Part shown: one piece after another, positions 19,242 to 29,199 of the stretch
How the letters are laid out: the number at the start of each line of letters is the position of its first letter
Position numbering within the stretch: the first letter of the stretch is position 1
NCBI GenBank assembly: GCA_013115145.1
Contig: JAAPAO010000009.1
Location: 97,157 to 161,156, forward strand
Length of the DNA stretch: 64,000 nucleotides
Source: Perkinsus chesapeaki
Taxonomy: Eukaryota > Perkinsozoa > Perkinsida > Perkinsidae
Direction: 5' to 3'
The notes under the pieces: model-generated
What the model was told of the DNA's origin: nothing
What the model saw: only the letters and a program-made list of their open reading frames with translations
Database searches by the model: none
Position numbers and translations under genes: made by a program

Positions 19242-20482
19242 ATGAGCCTTTTAACGAGGACCTTCAACCGCTTCATCGGTTCGCCATCTGTGGCCAGCCG
19301 AGTGGCCCCAGCTTTGAATAAGCAGCAAAGCAGATGGTGAGTTTCATGGGGGAAAAGTTACCGGGGTCAACGTTTATTGACCTGGGTGGCGTATCTTGTC
19401 GAGGTCGAATGCAAGCAGGAATCGACCTCTATAAGAATCTTAAGATCAACCCTCGTAATTTCCATAGCATATCTCGGAATCTTTCCGTAGACACTTTTAA
19501 AGCTCGAGGATACTCGTTTTGTGTCATCGGAGCATCTTTGCTTCTCTCAGGTATCGCCATTGGCACCGTATGTCCGAGGACGACTGGGCCCTACCCTTGG
19601 ACTCCATGCCCGAAGACGTTAAGACCCTTATGTCCACCCCGCAGACCGACAGGGGCTTTGTAGAGGACTACTGGTCAGCTCCTCTTCTATGGGTCTCGTT
19701 AACTTGGTGTGTAGGTATAATAGGATTCGCGGCGAAGCTACCCTCCTCGACCCGGAGGCGTTGCCGTCCAAGAGCTACATTGACCTGGCCAGAGACATGG
19801 GCCTCCAGATCGTCGACGAGCCTTCAAGCCACATGATGGGCCTGATTGAGCTGTAACCGGTGTAGATATTCTCCCGAGGCCTATCGCGTTTCACAGATAC
19901 GAGTACCTGAGAGGCGCCTCTTTTGTTGGGCCATTTGGCACTATAGAGAACCCCGTACTTGTACCCGCTGTGGGACAGGAGCGTGTTGTGGCCTGTACTG
20001 GTGGCATCGGTGATGAGGAGCACTTCACGCTGTGGTTCAGATGCAGGTGGGCCCTTCGGGGCTTTATTATTATGATTATCATTTTGTCCGATTCTACTCT
20101 TGTGACCTCCTCCTCAGAGAAGGCTTCATGTACCGCTGCGGCGAATGTGATCAAATCTTCATGCTGGTTCGACTCTACTACGAGGATCGTTACTGGACTC
20201 AGACGCTTGTTAGGGACACCTTTATGTCGGTAAGTCCAGCGGTAGCCATGGGAAAACGCCATACCTGAACTATCAGGACGGAGATATGTTCGATCTGAAG
20301 ACTCTGGAAAGAGTCCATAAGATGTGGAACAAGGACGAGATGGTCAGGTGGGAGGTAAGGAAAATATTTAGCGGAGCGAAGCAGATATTTTCCCCTGAAA
20401 GGTTGGCTACTGGGCCCAGGATTACGTCCTTGGCAAGGGTGTCCTGCCTGGTATGGTGGAGGAGCACACTCGTGTGAACTAA
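19242..20482 (+). CDS. COX5B: Cytochrome c oxidase subunit Vb-like (zinc-binding)
   Basis: Nuclear-encoded subunit of mitochondrial complex [22 protein letters not shown] is a basic, acid-poor presequence. A 214-nt intron (19,337-19,550) follows. Then come [20 protein letters not shown], a helix [17 protein letters not shown], and, after a 44-nt intron, the zinc domain: [44 protein letters not shown]. This matches the family NPxLVPSxxxxRIVGC...WFxLxxGxxxRCxxCG, with the CxxC near the end. A C-terminal extension of about 75 residues ([17 protein letters not shown]..., [18 protein letters not shown]) goes beyond the animal/yeast family. The stop is 20,480-20,482. The intron 20,355-20,401 contains the recurrent motif in antisense inside a hairpin. 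Confidence 0.85.
20371..20384 (-). repeat. Intronic motif copy in a hairpin (antisense)
   Basis: GCGGAGCGAAGC, the reverse complement of the motif, forms part of the loop of an inverted repeat (GGAAAATAT / ATATTTTCC). It fills the 47-nt intron 20,355-20,401 of COX5B. Confidence 0.75.
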
Positions 20483-20730
20483 AGCAGCAATTTGGATGCC
20501 ACCGCCGCCGCCGAAGTCTTGTTCTTTTTCCGATACAATTGTTATTATGGTACAGCGTTTGAGTGGAGGCTTCCCTTGCCTCCCTCCTTCGCCATATAGA
20601 CTTAATGGTGGTGACAGTATAGAGAGGATTGCGTAAAGCATGGTGACGGTTAGTTGGTAGTTTTTATATAGTTGTCGACTTGCGTTGATAGTAGTTGAGG
20701 GGGACAGCTGTCGCACAGAGATCAGTCTTG

Positions 20731-23700
20731 ATGGCCACAACGCCGATAGAGGAGGGCCAAAGTCAGCCTGCGTGGATACGCAGCGTCGATGAGGTCTGCT
20801 CCGTTCTAAGAGCAAAACCGGAAAATCTGTAGTACTGGCGGGGGTGGGGGAGAGGAGATGGACGGTTGTAAGGTATGATGATGATAAGTGCAGTGAAGTG
20901 TACAGGAGTGCAGCGACAGCCGCCCAGGAGTTCTACTCGATGCTGGCCAAAAGCGAGGAGGTTGGGGGTAGGGAGGGGGCGATGAGCATCGGGGCACGGT
21001 CATTTTAGGGGCCCTGGGTGACTTGGACGCCTTGGTTGTCGAGGGCCTGGATATGGACCAGATATGGCAGGAGATGGAGAACCAGCAGAAACCTCTGGAG
21101 AAAATTCTTAAGAAAAAAATGAAGTAGGTGGGCAGCGGTCGAGGGCAGGACCGTGTTGAGCACAGGTTCCTGGAGAAGTTGGCCGCTGGTGACGGGATTA
21201 AGCTGGTCGATGTGGAGGAGGAAGAGGCAGCGGCCAGTGATGCCAGGTAGTGGGGGAAGGGGGATGGGGGAAATGGCGAACGTTGTTAGTACCGAGGATG
21301 ATGAAGAGGATGTTGATATGGCGAGCGAGACCAGCTCGGCTTTGGCGTCGGATAAAGAAGAGGAGGAAGGGGAGGAGGAGAACGAGGAGAGGAATAGCAA
21401 GGGTAGTGATGGGCGAGGGGACTTGCCAATAGCCACTTGAGGGTTGACATGGAGCGGGCCGAGCCATATTCATCAACTGCTGTTAGGAAACAATGCTGTA
21501 TACAGTCAAGTTGGCTGCAGATTGCCGTCCTTATTCATCTTAACCTAATTAGTATCTTACGGTTTCACTTCGTTACTTATACGTGACGTATATGCACGTA
21601 TAATACGGACGTATAATACGTCCCACTGCGGGTGCATTTCTGTGCGGAGTGGTCGAGTGGTAAAATCCCTCTGTGCAGGGACCAAAACCTCAGCGGTGGA
21701 TGAGGGCTTCTTCAAGTTGTCGGACATGAAGGACTTCCTCGATATGGAGGATAAGAGAGATGCCGATAGGGCAGCTAAACATAAGGTAATTTAGTGGCGC
21801 GTGACTCTACAGCATTACCTGCCATGCAGAGCGAACATAAGGAGGGAGATGACGATGAGGATGATGATGAGGAGGAGTGGGGCGAAGACGACGAGTTCAT
21901 GGACTTGGAAAAGCCTATTGCCGATGATGGTAGAAAGAATCGTCGGGGCCGTGGAGTATCTTTACGCACTATGTAGATTCTGAGGAGGAAGATGTAGGCA
22001 AGGTTATGTACAGTGACTTCTTCGATGCCCCCGAAGAAGGCGATGCAGCGCCGCCGCCGGTTGGCAAGTAGGACCCGGGGCTCTGAGCGCTGGGAGGGGG
22101 AAACGATGGGGGTCTCAGGATACATGGGGATGAGTCAGAGTCGGAAGCCTCCACTGGTGATGATGATGACGATGAAGAGGCAGGCCTTGGGCTACCGGAG
22201 GGAGAGAATATCGATGACGCGGAAGAGGCAGAGCTGGAAAGAAGGTTGAAGGAAATGCAAGGGGAGCTAAGCGATGAGGAAGAAGAAGAGGAGGAGGACG
22301 GTAGCAAGGGCAGGTGGATTTCAGCATGTCGTTGTCGCGCCGCTGTCACAGCTGAATTACTGAGCAAATAGAATTGCATCGAATTTCAGATGCTGAGCCA
22401 CAAAAGGGGGAAGCATCACTTGCCGCTCCTGTCGTAGAGGACTCTAAGCGATCTGAGACGTCAGCGTTGAAGAGGAAGATAGCAGACATGGAAAAGGAGA
22501 TAGAAGAGATGGAGCACGAGCAGCTGGATGTAGGGCTGGGAACCACAGGAGATTGAGTGTTGTTGTACAGGAGAAGCACTGGACAATGACAGGAGAAGCC
22601 ACTGCCAGAAGCCGACCGCTGAACTCCCTTCTGGAGCAGAACTTGGATCTGCCATTCTCGAAGCTGGCGGCGCGTAGGGCGGAGAAGCAATGGGAAGAGG
22701 GAGGTAGGCGCCTGGGCTGAACTGGCTCGACTGGTTTCGGTCTCGCACTGTGATCGAGCGGCATTGGAAAAAGCTTGTGACCTTTTAGACGAAGATGAAG
22801 ATGAGTTGACTAAGTCTGCCCCTGGAGCCTTCAAGATCGACATCGACGCTATAATAAAGCAGAGAGTTGCTGATGAGCTTTTCGACGATGTCATTAAGCG
22901 CAGCGAAGAGGAGGTAGGCAACAACCAAGAAGGGCAGCCCAGAAGGAATATATTTTATGCTTCTTCTTGGTCGAGGAACATTTCCCCTCGCAAAATTCCC
23001 GTTGCGTTTCCTTTGCATAAGGAGCACTTTTCGATCTCGGCGTAACACATTCCTGTGAGTCTAGATGACTTCATGAGGATGACGTCGACTCGGTGGTGGT
23101 GGTAGTGAGGTTGTCATGGATGTAGGTCCTCCGGCTGAAGGACAGTCAGCAGGCCGACGACTCGGTAGAAACCTTGAATTTCCAGAAGTCCCGATTGGGC
23201 TTGGCGGACGTGTACGCGAAGCAATACGAGGCCGAGGTGAGATATGTTCCAACGCTCGATCTGTCCACCTGTGTGATGTTCAGATGCTCGGACAGCAGAC
23301 CGATGCGGAGCTCCAGCAGGACGCCGATAGAGTGGAGCTGAGGAAGCTCTTTGCCAAGTTGATGCACAAGTTGGATACGCTCACTAATCAGAACTTCACT
23401 CCTCGACCGGTAATTGGAGGAGCTTCGGTTTAGTCAGCGGGACTTCTATTATTAATGGCTTCAGTGTCACCTGGACATGCGTATATGTTTTTGATAATAA
23501 TTAAGAATTTGCCGTGCGCCGCTGAGAAGTGCATCTTTTGGTGTAACTGGTATGCGTACGAATAGGTTGCTGGAATGAAGTGTGTACATCAATAACAACT
23601 ACCTTCGCAATAGGCTCACAAGTTCACAAAATCATACTCAGATCTTTGGCGAAAGGGAACCGTAGCTGTTTGGAGTTTGGCGCGTCTATCTTGGATAGCG

Positions 23701-24434
23701 TATTACTCTTATTATAAGATATTTCCTTCTGTTGAAGATGTGGTCTTCTTTGCACTAGGGACAATCAGCGCTACTTTCCTGTATTTAAAGTGAAGCCCGT
23801 TTTAGGTTCTGGACTCGGCCATTTCTAAGGCCGCCAAAGACGGCGATGCCCCGGCAATCCGAATGGAGGAAGCTGTACCTATTACAGTGGCTGCTGGTAG
23901 CACCGAGGGCAATGAGGTAAAGCTGAGGTCGAGAGATGCTTCGCTCCGCTAGAAACTGGTCCGTTTTTTAGGTTACCAAGGGCCCGGAGAAGCAGAAGGT
24001 TAGGGAGGAGATGACGAGCGAGGAGAAGGCAGCGGTTCGCGGCAACAGGAAGGCTAAGAGGAAGCAGAAGGCGAAGGAATCTCTAGAAAAGGGTAGAGGC
24101 GAGTGCGCATTACATTATTAATGACGCGGTGCAGGTAACGTAACCGTCGGCGATAGGAGAGCAAGAGAGGCTAAGTTGATTGAAAAGAACAAAAAGGAGA
24201 AGGCGGAGCGAAAGGCCAAGAAGGAGGGCCCGGCCAACGATAGGTGACCATTCCGCCGCCCAGCAGTAGCCCTTGCAATAGCGTGTGTTCAGAGCCCCCC
24301 GTAAGATCCGCACGACAGAGCTTATGGCCGCGGCTGCCGACTCGGCGGGAAGAGATGTCCGACGGTCAGAAGCCAAGCGAAAGGAGGGCCGCAGCGACGC
24401 CACAAGCGGTGGAAGCAAGAGAGTGAAGCTGTAG
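20731..24434 (+). CDS. MPP10: U3 small nucleolar RNP protein Mpp10
   Basis: Nucleolar component of the SSU processome, which with Imp3/Imp4 acts with U3 snoRNA in 18S rRNA processing. Conserved blocks come in family order. MDQIWQEMENQQKPLEKIL (family DEQIWQQLELQNEPIL) is near the start. Acidic tracts follow, then EGFFKLSDMKDFLDMEDK (family KFFKLSEMEAYLE), VMYSDFFDAPEE (YKDFFDP), FKIDIDAIIKQRVADELFDD (LEDIIKQRIRDQAWDD), and VELRKLFAKLMHKLDTLTNQ + NFTPRP (LFLKLDALSNFHFIPKP). A Lys/Arg/Glu tail ends GGSKRVKL, a nuclear/nucleolar signal. At least ten introns interrupt it, including two long ones (about 21,440-21,690 and 23,410-23,804) with no second gene visible. The intron 23,917-23,971 carries the recurrent motif. 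Confidence 0.88.
21596..21620. repeat. Two copies of ACGTATAATACG
   Basis: A 12-mer is repeated with one intervening base inside a long Mpp10 intron. The 12-mer is itself nearly palindromic, and related CGTA-containing words lie just upstream. Confidence 0.7.
23410..23804 (+). other. Long Mpp10 intron (about 395 nt)
   Basis: It runs from GTAATTGG after TPRP to CCCGTTTTAG before VLDSAISK. I looked for a snoRNA, as Mpp10 is a snoRNP protein, and see no C/D box pair. A GAACCGTAGCTG word near 23,659 only partly resembles a dinoflagellate/perkinsid spliced leader. Confidence 0.5.
23938..23950 (+). repeat. Intronic motif copy (GCTTCGCTCCGCT)
   Basis: This copy lies in the 55-nt Mpp10 intron 23,917-23,971, sense to the gene. 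It is identical over 13 bases to the copy at 5188-5200 in an unrelated gene. Confidence 0.85.
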
Positions 24435-24794
24435 CTGCTGCTGCTGCTTTCCGACACGTAAAGATGCCTTCGTCGCATCGTCATTACCAACTTCTTAACG
24501 TACACGTTCCTGTTTCTATATCAAACCGCGCGACTTGCTTTCCCGAGGTGAGGGGGTGTCCCCTTTACTGTGTGCTGAAATTTCCGAATGGCGTGCTTCC
24601 TGATGCCATCAGCTATTGTAAAGGGGGACAGTTTTTGTGTGATCTGCATGCCCCATGGGTTCCCGAGCATGCAAGTAGCGCAAGGTGTGTGTTAGCTATG
24701 ACGGCAAGCAGCAGGATACTGAAAGAATGGAGCCGCGGATGGGGCCTTCATTTCGAGGATCTGAAATCGTCAGTTTAATTTTCCCAAATCGGCC

Positions 24795-26152
24795 ATGTCT
24801 AGACAGTTTCGCGGTGAAGAGCACGAGCCCACCTGGGAGGAGGTGAAGGGACTTCTGGCCGATCCTGAGGCCCCTGTAGAGGCCAGGTATCGCGCTCTCT
24901 TCTACGCCCGAAGCCGTGATGACTCTGAGGCGATCGAGGCCCTTTATAAGGTTTTGGAGCCCGAAACCAAATCTGTAGGGGGACAGGAAGTGGGAAGTTT
25001 TAAAGGTATTTTTACAGGTCCTGCTTCGCCACGAGGCTTGTTACTGCATTGGACAGATGGAGCATGGCTTGGAGGGCGCGTGGAAGCTGGAGAGTGTTAT
25101 GGACGATGTTAATGAGCATCCTATGGTAAGTATCTTGAGCTTCAGCGAGGAAGATACCCAGGAGGTTGAGTCGGTTATGTGGTTTATGTAGGTCCGTCAT
25201 GAAGCCATCGAAGGTCTCGCTGCTTGCGGTTCCGTCGATTCTCTCGAAAAAATTCGCCCCTACCTCACCCACGAGAATGAGGCTGTTAGAGATACTGCCA
25301 CATTGGCTGTTGAGTCTCTCGAGAGTAATGTGGTCCATACCGCTCTCTTCTCTACTCCTCCATCTCAGATCTGAAGAAGACCAAGGATACCGACGCCCAG
25401 CGCAGTGAGTTCAACACTGTCGATCCCATTGGAGCCAAGGCCCGCCAGCACGCCACTAAGACCGAAGATGTACGCGTGTACAAGGGCTTTAGCGCCATCT
25501 CACCTTTCCTCAGGCCGCCCGGCGTCTCATGGATCCCAAGGCCAAGCTATCGGATAGATACGCTGCGATGTATCAGCTCCGTGCTGCCACCTTGCCCGGC
25601 TCAGTGTAAGCCTTCTGTTTCCCCCACATATCAAAGAGTTTGATGGTGCAGGTCTCCCGATCCTGAGGCTTTGAAGGCCCTAGCGCGGGTGCTCAGAGAG
25701 GACCACTCCTCAGCTTTGATGAGGCACGAGCTCGCCTTTGTCGTTGCCCAGGTGGCTTTCGATGCTGATAAGGATATGGTAGGCTTCCTTCGGTCCCTCC
25801 AATGTCTCCCACTTTCCCTTCTTTAGACCCTTTCCAGCGTGCAAGCTCTCATCGACTCTGTTAAGGACACTGACGAGGCCTGCATGGTCCGTCACGAGTC
25901 CGCTGTGGCCCTTGGTTCCATTGGGGGCGAGGAGGCTACCAAGTTCCTCAGAGACTACGTTCAAAGGCCTGTCAACCACGACGAGGTAACAACCATTTCA
26001 TCTCCCTCCTCTTCCTCAGTTGGCCTCCTTCTTAGGATGAAGCTGTCGTGATTGAGAGCTGCAAGGTGGCCCTGGATGCCATCAACTTCTGGTCGGACAT
26101 GAGCACCGGCACCACTGAGGAGCCTGCCTCCGCCGCGGTCGCCGCTGCCTAA
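24795..26152 (+). CDS. DOHH: Deoxyhypusine hydroxylase
   Basis: HEAT-repeat di-iron monooxygenase that completes hypusine formation on eIF5A by hydroxylating deoxyhypusine. The start is MSRQFRGEEHEPTWEEVKG, then helical repeats with PVEARYRALFYARS. The four His-Glu iron-ligand motifs of the family are all present: LLRHEACYC (about 25,020), MVRHEAIEGLAACGS (about 25,195), LMRHELAFVVAQVAFD (about 25,720) and MVRHESAVALGSIGGEE (about 25,885). DRYAAMYQLRAA opens the second half, consistent with the family's two symmetric four-HEAT halves. Introns fall between repeats. The last exon (AVVIESCKVALDAINFW...) ends in an Ala-rich tail at TAA 26,150-26,152. The linker between halves (about 25,370-25,500) is longer than usual. 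Confidence 0.9.
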
Positions 26153-26409
26153 ACGCCGGAAGCACCACGTTAAATTATAGCTTTGTTACATTTCCTCGAC
26201 CCGCTACTGCTGCTGTGATGCCGAGTTAGGACCCTATCAGGGAAGGAGACAGTTTGCGCAATCTGCCATAGTCAACATCATAAACGAGTTTCTTATCAAG
26301 TACTGTCGTATCTTTTCACTGAATCTACCTCCAGTTTGAGTTCAGTCATCCCAATAGGAGTATCTTCTTCCAGCTTGGCCGTGGAAGCTTTTGCTTAACT
26401 GGGCACACT

Positions 26410-27722
26410 ATGGCCGATGACGCCACACCTTCGGGGGAGAGCGGTCAAAAGTTGATGAGCGACACGAGCCTGGTTACCAGCGGGTGCGGTGGGGTGGATA
26501 GTGTTATGAGCAGCGGGACTAACAGCCCTCGGTCCTCCGTCGAGGCGACCATCGCCTCCGGGCCTGGCTCGGGAATTCTCTATTTCAACTGTACTACCCG
26601 TTCTGCGCCGTCCTGTGGACCATTCTGCTGTATCAGTCGTGGACACTCGTGTGAGCCCAGCAGTTTCCCCTAAGGGCGGCGGTAAGTCTTCAGCCGCAGT
26701 AGTCGATGCTGCCACAGCGGCGGCCTCGGGTAGAGGCGCAGGAGGCCGCCTGATGCCTGAGAGATCGCCGCCCTCTACGGGGCCTCGCTACGCCTTTTGT
26801 GTTCGCAGTGACATCTTTTCTCAGTACTACGTCAGTGAAAGCAGGTGAAGCAGAAGACGGTTAGATACCATGTAGGGCACCTGCTTTAGGTTTGCGGATG
26901 CCTTGATCATCCCGGCAACCTTCGACTGGCCCCTAGAGCTCTGCCTAGTGGTGCAGCCAGGACCAGTAGTAATCTGTCTCTCAGTTGCGGTTTCGGAATC
27001 ACATTCTCAGGGGGTGCCGTTCCCGTCCACTCTGCCGTGGTATTGCCGGGGCGAGCGCGGGGCCAATGAGAGTGGCACGAAGCCCTCGAAGGCCAGCGAC
27101 TCGCCGAGGCCGGGAAAGGCTCAAGCTGAAATTGTCGGGGAACCGCTGAAGGTACGGTAAGAGGCCCATGGTCACGGCCAGCTCGGATGCAGATATCCTA
27201 CAGAGAGGCCGGCCGCGGAGGGCACATGGTGGACCGATGGGTACAGTTTACCCACGATAGCAAGCTACTGGAGGTATCGCCTTGAGGAAATCTACCCGGG
27301 GCAATTCTCGCGCGCCACGAATAGGTCCGTATACAATACAGCGTCTGCAAGGCCTGGGATATCTACTCCGACCCAACTCAGCTGGAGGAGGCCAGTAGGC
27401 CTGCCGTTGAGCAAATCCTTAAAATGGTTAACGATCCCGCAGGAGTAGGCCCTCGGTCGGACGAAGCCGTCACTGTCTGCTGCCATCCAGGTTCTGCCCT
27501 ACGCCCTGTATCATGTAGCCTCGGTGGCCAATAGCGATAAGACAGCTCTTATCCTAATGCACGCCATGGACTACAACTCAACTCTTCGTTTTTTCGGCAG
27601 GCTATCAGAACAGGAGGTAAGCTGCTCTGCTCATCATCCGGATGGGAAAGGTTGCGAAACGTTACAGGGCCAGCTGTGGAGCTTTTGCCTGGCGCATTCG
27701 ATTTTATCGGCTCAGGCCGTAG
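26410..27722 (+). CDS. Unrecognised multi-exon protein
   Basis: The start MADDATPSGESGQKLMSDTS opens a Ser/Gly/Thr-rich, probably disordered N-terminus (AVVDAATAAASGRGAGGR later on). Middle exons include a hydrophobic stretch around 26,900-27,000. The best-supported part is a helical domain: GGHMVDRWVQFTHDSKLLE joins VRIQYSVCKAWDIYSDPTQ, then PAVEQILKMVNDPAG. Across a 46-nt intron come VLPYALYHVASVANSDKTAL, ILMHAMDYNSTLRFFGRLSE and, after another intron, VAKRYRASCGAFAWRIRFYR ending LRP* at 27,722. Phases agree for these last exons. I do not recognise the family; an alpha-solenoid is possible. Exon structure between 26,640 and 27,220 is not resolved. Confidence 0.4.
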
Positions 27723-27963
27723 ATAATTGGGGATCGCTTATGACGTGGTGCGCAGCGCAGAGAGAAACTCTTAGACCGAGCTGGATTCTCACAGCTCGCT
27801 CAATAGAGCGACACAATCGGGCGTACCGGTTGAAAAGATCGTATTCTTTTCGAGGAGAGTCCTAGTCCGCTGGACCGCGCATGTAGTGTACCACAACGTA
27901 ACCAGCTCAAATCCGTTCAATACAGCAAGGCCTCATGTCTGCCCCTATAGTCCAACTCCCCCC

Positions 27964-29176
27964 ATGTCCAATACAATCCCATCTCAGGTGTTCCGCGTTT
28001 CCGCCGGCGATCGACCGGTCCGACGACTTCTCTATTTGTTCAGCAAAATTGGTTGCTTTTTAAGGGCTTTTGTGACAGTCTACAGGCGGAGGCAGCTGAA
28101 GGAGTACCTCACCAATGTACAGGCTCAAGTGCACCAACTGGCCGCTCAGGGATCGGTACTATTTCGGGGCGCGCAAGAAACACGTCCACTGATCAGACTT
28201 TGACCCCACAGCAGCGGCTGAATAAACTCCAGAACATTCTCAATCGGCTGCTCGAGGCGCTCGTGGACTTCACGACTACGCAACTTCCCCGCCACTTCTT
28301 CCACGATCTTGATGATGCTTGCCGTCCCAACTTCAGCAACAGCAATCTGGTCATTGGAGGCGTCCTCTGCGTCCACGTGTGCTCGGTAGTGGAGACAGGC
28401 TATTTGCTAGAGCAACGTCCGATGCATTAGGCGGTTTTGGCAATGCCGAGGCAGCTGGAGTTCGTGGGAAAGGACGATCCCATTAGCCCAGTCGCTGCCG
28501 GAATCTGGCTGGCTTTGCTCAGGGCGACTTTCCTGTTCTATCTTATGGTAGAAATCTACTCCTTGCTGCTGAGAACGCAGTCCTTCTCTCAGCTGAGCGA
28601 GCAGCTCGATCCGGTCCGCATCTTCGAATATATCCCCGATGAAATCTACACTCTCGTCAGAGGCGTCGGCTTCGATGTACTACCTCTCCTTCCCCAATAA
28701 TTCCCCCAACTACGATGGTGCCAGGTGCGGGCCAAGGCCAACATCCAGTTCCAAATGCGGATTCTGCAGTCAAGAGGACTCCAGCCCCCGGACAAGTCGG
28801 ACAGGGCCTTGGAGACCTCAGCGGCAGCGGAGGTGCGGATGACCGAGAAGGCAGGGGCGTTGCTGAGGGACATGCTCAGCGAAAAGCTCTATGATGTTAC
28901 TAAGGTTATACACAACCGCCCTGAGTAATAGCGGACGGAACAGGTCGGGTCGGAGATGGTATCAGATTCATCCCGCAAGGCTTCAGTGTAAGGGAACTTA
29001 TGCTGCAGCTGGCCAAGTACGTGAAGGCTCGCAAGCCCGAGGGAAGCACCAAGGCCAGGATTAGTACCACTAAAGCCAAGGGCACCGCCGCCTCAACGGA
29101 TTCTGGACAACCGGAGAAGGATATTGTGCTAAGCGTTGGAGAGGGGTGTACCGAAGGTGGCTCCAGGTTCAAGTGA
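27964..29176 (+). CDS. Unrecognised helical protein (weak resemblance to peroxin-3)
   Basis: Exons read RAFVTVYRRRQLKEYLTN + VQAQVHQLAAQ, then TLTPQQRLNKLQNILNRLLE, and AAGIWLALLRATFLFYLMVE + IYSLLLRTQ (a hydrophobic helix). Then come LDPVRIFEYIPDEIYTLVRG, a helical coil AKANIQFQMRILQSRG, LRDMLSEKLYDVTKVIHNRPE and, across a 41-nt intron, FIPQGFSVRELMLQLAKYVK, ending GGSRFK* at 29,174-29,176. The order (short N-terminal hydrophobic segment, basic patch, helical bundle with an amphipathic 'LL..Q' helix) recalls PEX3, but I see no diagnostic motif, so this is only a suggestion. The start at 27,964 (MSNTIPSQ) is tentative. Confidence 0.35.
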
Positions 29177-29199
29177 CCCCCAACGGCATCTGCGATCGA

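Noticed and set aside
21641-21710. tRNA-like fold (GAGTGGTCGAGTGGT..., anticodon-like stem with GTG)
   Set aside because: The second half is Mpp10 exon sequence (EGFFKLSDMKDFLDMEDK), the T-loop lacks TTC, and the acceptor ends do not pair.
23659-23684. Spliced-leader RNA gene (ACCGTAGC... word)
   Set aside because: It matches the known perkinsid/dinoflagellate leader only over its first bases, with no downstream donor or Sm-site structure.
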